Shown piece after piece: positions 60,524 through 64,000 of a stretch of DNA of 64,000 bases. Origin of the DNA: CAVPGP01 sp963704025 (GTDB lineage: Bacteria; Actinomycetota; Thermoleophilia; Gaiellales; Gaiellaceae); NCBI GenBank assembly GCA_963704025.1, contig CAVPGP010000001.1:558001-622000 (forward strand), in the 5' to 3' direction. The stretch's first letter is position 1; every line of letters starts with the position of its first letter. The notes under the pieces are model-generated. The model was not told where the DNA came from. It worked only from the letters and a program-made list of their open reading frames with translations, and searched no databases. Position numbers and translations under genes: made by a program.

Positions 60524-62691
60524 ACGTCGCCGCCGAGGGAGCGGCCGAAGAACACGCCGAGACGCGTCGCACCTTCCTCGATCGGGTCGTCGCGGCGTAT
60601 CCCGTTCTGACGCTCTACGTCGTCCTGTCGTTCCTCTACTGCTGGCAGGCATCGGGCCGCGCCTCACCGTTCGTCTTCAGCGACGAGCTGGAGTGGGCTG
60701 AGCTCTCGCGCGGGATCGCGGCCACCGGCCACGCAATGCTCCGGCTGCACCAGACCTCGCCGGGCTCGATCTACGCCTATCTGATCGCTCCGGCCTGGTG
60801 GCTCGACTCGACGGAGCGGGGCTACGAGGCCGTGAAGTACATCGGGACGCTGACGATGACCGCGTCGCTCATCCCCGCCTACCTGCTCGCCCGCACGCTC
60901 GTCTCACGGCCGCTTGCGCTTTTTGCGGCCGCCGGCACGGCGATGGTGCCGGCGCTGGTCTACGGCGCGATGATCATCCCGGAGCCGCTCGCGTATACCT
61001 ACTCGAGCGTCTGCCTGTACGCCGGCGCCCGCGCGCTCGCAACCCGCAGCCGCGGCTGGATCGCCGCGTCGCTCGCGCTCGTCGTCGCGGCCGCCGGCCG
61101 TGCGTGCCCAACTGGCGGTGCTGCTCGCCGCGGCGCCGCTCGCGGCCGCTGTCTTCGCCGCGACGAGCGAACGCGGCCGGCGCGTGATCGGGTCGTGGAC
61201 GTGGGCGCAGCGAATCGGCGCCGCCGCGCTCGGCCTCGGCGTCGCGATCCTCCTGAACGCGACGCTCACGCACCGCTCGTACAGCTGGCAGGTCGGCACC
61301 GCCTTCAGCCACCGGATGCTCGAGTACGGCGCCTGGGCGGTCGGGGCCTTCGCGATCGGGGTGGGCGTCTTCCCGGCGATCGCGACGCTAGCGTGGGTGC
61401 TGAGCGCTCACCAGCGGAAGCCCGAGGAGCGGGCGTTCCTCGCCGTCGCGGCCTCCTCGCTCCTCGTCTTCGTCCTCTACACAGCGGTCAAGGCGTCGTA
61501 TCTGTCGACGACGCTCGCGACGCGCGTGGAGGAGCGCAACCTCATCTACCTCAGCCCCGTCGTCTTCGTGGGCGCAGCGGTGTGGCTGGCGAGCCTCCGG
61601 GCGCGCGCCACCGCGGTGGCCGTCGCCACGGCGGCGATCGTGTGGGCGCTCGTGATCACGCCGTACCAGATGGACCACCACCTCTACTCGGACGCGCCCG
61701 GGCTGGCGGTCCTCGCCGCGGCCAATCGGGCCTGGGCCTGGAACGACGCCTACGCGCAGAACGTCCTCCTCTGGATGGCAGGCGTCTCGGCGGCGGTGCT
61801 GCTCCTCCCGATCGTGCTCCGGCGCCTCGCGCCGAGCCTGCTCTCCAAGCGGACCATCGTCGCGACCGCGACCGCCGTGATCGCCGTCGCGCGTCGCTCG
61901 GGTGGGCCATGACCGCCGAGGTGACCGCGGCCAACGCGGCGAAGGACGTCTCGGAATCCGCGATCGGCTCGATGCCCAAGCCGCCGGACTGGATCGACGC
62001 ACAGACCGACCGGGCGCGCACGCTCTTCCTCGGCCAGCGCGTCAACGAGAACGCGTTCTATCCGCTGGAGTTCTGGAACCAGTCGATCGGCGAGGCGTGG
62101 ACGCTCGACGCCACCACTCCCCCACCAGGCCCGTCGCCTGACGCCGAACCTCGCCAGTCCCGGACGGCACGCCTCGATCCGCAGCGGGACGTGAAGTGGG
62201 TCGTCGGCGTCAACGGCGTCACCGTCGTCGGGGAGCCGGTCGAGGTGCACGGTGCCACGACGCTCTATCGCATCTGCGCCGCCCCTGCGCATCCGGGATG
62301 CGTCGAGCGGCGTCTACGACGACGGCTGGATCGGCCGACGACGCGTCGTTCGCGGTCTACTCGACACCGGGCGGCGCGCTCAGGGACCGCCAAGGTGATC
62401 GTCTCTCGCAGCGGCGCGAGCGGCCGCGAGCCGCGCTCCAGGGTCAGGCGTCCGCCTCGGCACGGTCCGGATCGACGAGAACGGGCAGCCGCCAGATCAA
62501 GCGCGTGCTGGCGGAGCGGCATTTCACCGTCGGCGGCCGCGAGGTGCACGCGTTCTCGTTCCCGGCGAAGCCGCCGTACCGCGTCGAGATCCACGTCGAC
62601 AGCGACGTTCAAGCCTTCCGACTTCGGCAGCTCGGACGCGCGCGAGCTCGGCGCGCAGGTCGCGCACCGGTTCGTCAGCGCGGAGCGCTGA
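60520..62691 (+). pseudogene. GT-C membrane glycosyltransferase, multiple frameshifts
   Basis: From GTG 60520 (GTGA overlap with the previous stop) the frame gives a GT-C protein: VFSDELEWAELSRGIAA with the acidic pair, helices, then a break near 61098 into the 61100-61912 frame (RAQLAVLLAAAPL to ALVITPYQMDHHLYSDAPG), another near 61893 back to GWAMTAEVTAANAAKD, and several more between 62110 and 62610 through a C-terminal domain ending VAHRFVSAER. Almost every break is repaired by removing one base. It is related in layout to the GT-C gene at 29.4 kb. A polysaccharide or protein-glycosylation role is likely. Confidence 0.75.
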
Positions 62692-62701
62692 GAAGACTCC
62701 C

Positions 62702-63463
62702 TCAGCGCAGAGCCTTGAGCCGTTCCGGGTGCTTGCGGACGAAGCGGAGGATGCCGCGCCAGTGCCAGAGCGTGCGCCGCGTCAGGAGTCGCCGGTCGGT
62801 GACGGCCTGGTGCGCGTGCTCGACGACCGCGTCAGGGACGTACCAGCGCTCCCAGCCGGCCTTCGCCGCGCGATAGCAGAGGTCGATGTCCTCGCCGTAG
62901 AGGCGGAAGCCCTCGTCGAGGCCGCCCAGCTCGTCCAGCATCCGGCGCCGGAGGAGCAGGAAGCCGCCGAGCATCCAGTCCGCGGGCACGGGCCCGGCCG
63001 GGCGCTCGCCCAAGTGGTAGTGGGCCTGCTGCACCGTCTGCGGGTCTCGCAGGAGCCGCAACGGCGTCCGCCGCCGCAGCGTCCCGAGCACGGTCGGGAA
63101 GCGGCGCCGCGAGGGCTGCCACGTCCCGTCGGGGTAGACCATCCGCGGGCCGGCGACCCCCGCGCGCGGGTGCGCCTCCAGGAACTGGCGCAGCGCGGCG
63201 ACGGCGCCCACGCGCGGGACCGCGTCCGGGTTGACGCTGAGGACGAGCTCGCCGCTCGTCGCCGCCGCGCCGCGGTTGACGTTCGCCGCGAATCCGAGCG
63301 GCCGCGGGTTCTCCAGCACGCGCACCCCGTCCGGAACTGCGCCGGCGCTGCCGGGGAGGTTGGCCACGACCACGACCTCGTCGACCTGCGGCACGAGCGC
63401 CGGCAGGAGACGCTCGACCTCGGCGGCGTTCTCGTGGGAGACGACGACCGCCGCGACCTTCAC
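62702..63463 (-). CDS. Family 2 glycosyltransferase (rhamnosyltransferase-like)
   Basis: A 253-residue GT-A enzyme: VAAVVVSHENAAEVERLLPAL, PLGFAANVNRGAAATSGELVLSVNPDA (the metal-binding acidic region), GGFLLLRRRMLDELGGLDEGF and GEDIDLCYRAAKAGWERWYVP (catalytic base region). It is typical of dTDP-rhamnosyl or related transferases of surface glycans. GTG 63463 puts the first beta strand at the N-terminus. It follows the GT4 gene by 25 nt. Confidence 0.9.
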   Translation of the reverse strand: MKVAAVVVSHENAAEVERLLPALVPQVDEVVVVANLPGSAGAVPDGVRVLENPRPLGFAANVNRGAAATSGELVLSVNPDAVPRVGAVAALRQFLEAHPRAGVAGPRMVYPDGTWQPSRRRFPTVLGTLRRRTPLRLLRDPQTVQQAHYHLGERPAGPVPADWMLGGFLLLRRRMLDELGGLDEGFRLYGEDIDLCYRAAKAGWERWYVPDAVVEHAHQAVTDRRLLTRRTLWHWRGILRFVRKHPERLKALR

Positions 63464-63488
63464 GCTGCGTCCCTCACGTGCAGGGTCC

Positions 63489-64000
63489 TCACGCCAGCAC
63501 CTCGCGATAGACCTCGAGCGTGAGGCGCGCCGTCTCTGCCCACGAGTATCGCTTCGCCCGCTCGAGCCCGGCCGCGCGCAGACGCTCACGATCGGCGAGC
63601 GCGCGGCGCACCGCCTCGCCGAGCCCGGCGCGCGGCGCGAAGAGCACGGCGTCGCCGCCGACCTCGTGCAGCGCCCGCTCGTCCGCGGCCACGACGGGCG
63701 TGCCCGAGGCCATTGCCTCGACGAGCGGCAGGCCGAATCCCTCGTAGCGCGACGGGAAGACGAGCGCGGCGGCCCGGCGGTACGTCTCGGCCAGCTCCTC
63801 GGCCGTGAGGTAGCCGCGGAGCTCGGCGCCGCGGCGGCGGAGCTCGTCGGCGAGAGCCGGCTCCTTCTCCGGACCGACGACGACGAGGGGCAGGCCGGCC
63901 TCCGCCGCGGCGTCCGCGGCTGCGAGCGGATCCTTGCGTGCCTGGATCGCGCCCACGTAGAGCAGGTACCCCTCGGGCTCGCCGCCAGGCGAGAAGGCGG
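63489..64000 (-). CDS. Family 4 glycosyltransferase, 5' partial
   Basis: The window holds only the C-terminal domain of a GT-B enzyme: LLYVGAIQARKDPLAAADA, LPLVVVGPEKEPALADEL and VFPSRYEGFGLPLVEAMASGTPVVA, which contains the E-x7-E motif of GT4 enzymes. The frame remains open at the window end, so the N-terminal half lies beyond 64000. It belongs to the same surface-polysaccharide cluster. Confidence 0.92.
   Translation of the reverse strand, partial: AFSPGGEPEGYLLYVGAIQARKDPLAAADAAAEAGLPLVVVGPEKEPALADELRRRGAELRGYLTAEELAETYRRAAALVFPSRYEGFGLPLVEAMASGTPVVAADERALHEVGGDAVLFAPRAGLGEAVRRALADRERLRAAGLERAKRYSWAETARLTLEVYREVLA

Overview
The window is about two-thirds G+C and reads as a chromosomal segment of a high-GC actinobacterium. 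A Thermoleophilia-type lineage (Gaiellales or Solirubrobacterales) is my best guess. The reasons are the mix of an F420 biosynthesis operon, a type IVa pilus in what looks like a monoderm (no secretin gene seen), many GTG starts, chains of 4-nt stop/start overlaps, and many starts with a promoter-like -10 only 6-11 nt upstream, which suggests leaderless mRNAs. This placement is inferred from gene content only. I found no rRNA, tRNA, CRISPR array, insertion sequence or phage gene.

Layout. 0-4.3 kb: methyltransferase, acetyltransferase, cupredoxin-like lipoprotein and a LiaS/NarL-type two-component pair, followed by a 165-bp nested hairpin. 4.3-12 kb: M14-like peptidase, an ABC-2 exporter with one ATPase and four permeases arranged as a duplicated pair, an MFS exporter, a PdxH-like oxidase and a secreted protein. 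12-19.7 kb: two very small ORFs between inverted repeats, a lone peptide-type solute-binding protein, a MoxR/VWA/hydrolase operon and an SGNH hydrolase. 19.7-32.7 kb: type IV pilus locus (pilC, minor pilin, pilT, pilM, pilN, pilO, a pilus accessory gene, three tandem major pilins, a GT-C membrane transferase and a membrane-anchored accessory protein). 32.7-33.9 kb: ECF sigma factor and putative anti-sigma. 33.9-44.6 kb: reductive pyrimidine (or hydantoin) catabolism: amidohydrolase, NMT1-type ABC importer, dihydropyrimidinase, semialdehyde dehydrogenase, class III aminotransferase. 44.6-49.2 kb: acetyltransferase, FMN-binding oxidase and a GGDEF/HD-GYP protein broken by one frameshift. 49.4-52.1 kb: F420 operon cofC-cofD-npdG-cofE. 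52.2-57 kb: a tightly overlapping operon joining hemE and hemH to a Wzt-type polysaccharide ABC ATPase. 57-64 kb: cell-surface polysaccharide genes (Wzm, WecA-like transferase fused to a CapD-type domain, GT-C, GT2, GT4), several with net +1 frameshifts.

Most interesting signal. Several pilus genes, the c-di-GMP gene and an accessory gene share a promoter-like element, TCAA/TAAA-N16-GCCGATA, usually 8-11 nt before the start codon. It resembles the -35/-10 of sigma-28 (FliA/WhiG) promoters, so the locus may be a sigma-28-type regulon coupling type IV pili to c-di-GMP. Other notable features are five WKKD-like motifs in a long disordered extension of PilM, an inverted repeat that could hide the pilN ribosome binding site, a dispersed GGGGACAGTCCCC palindrome family, twin perfect palindromes next to the c-di-GMP gene, and an in-frame TGA in an ABC permease.
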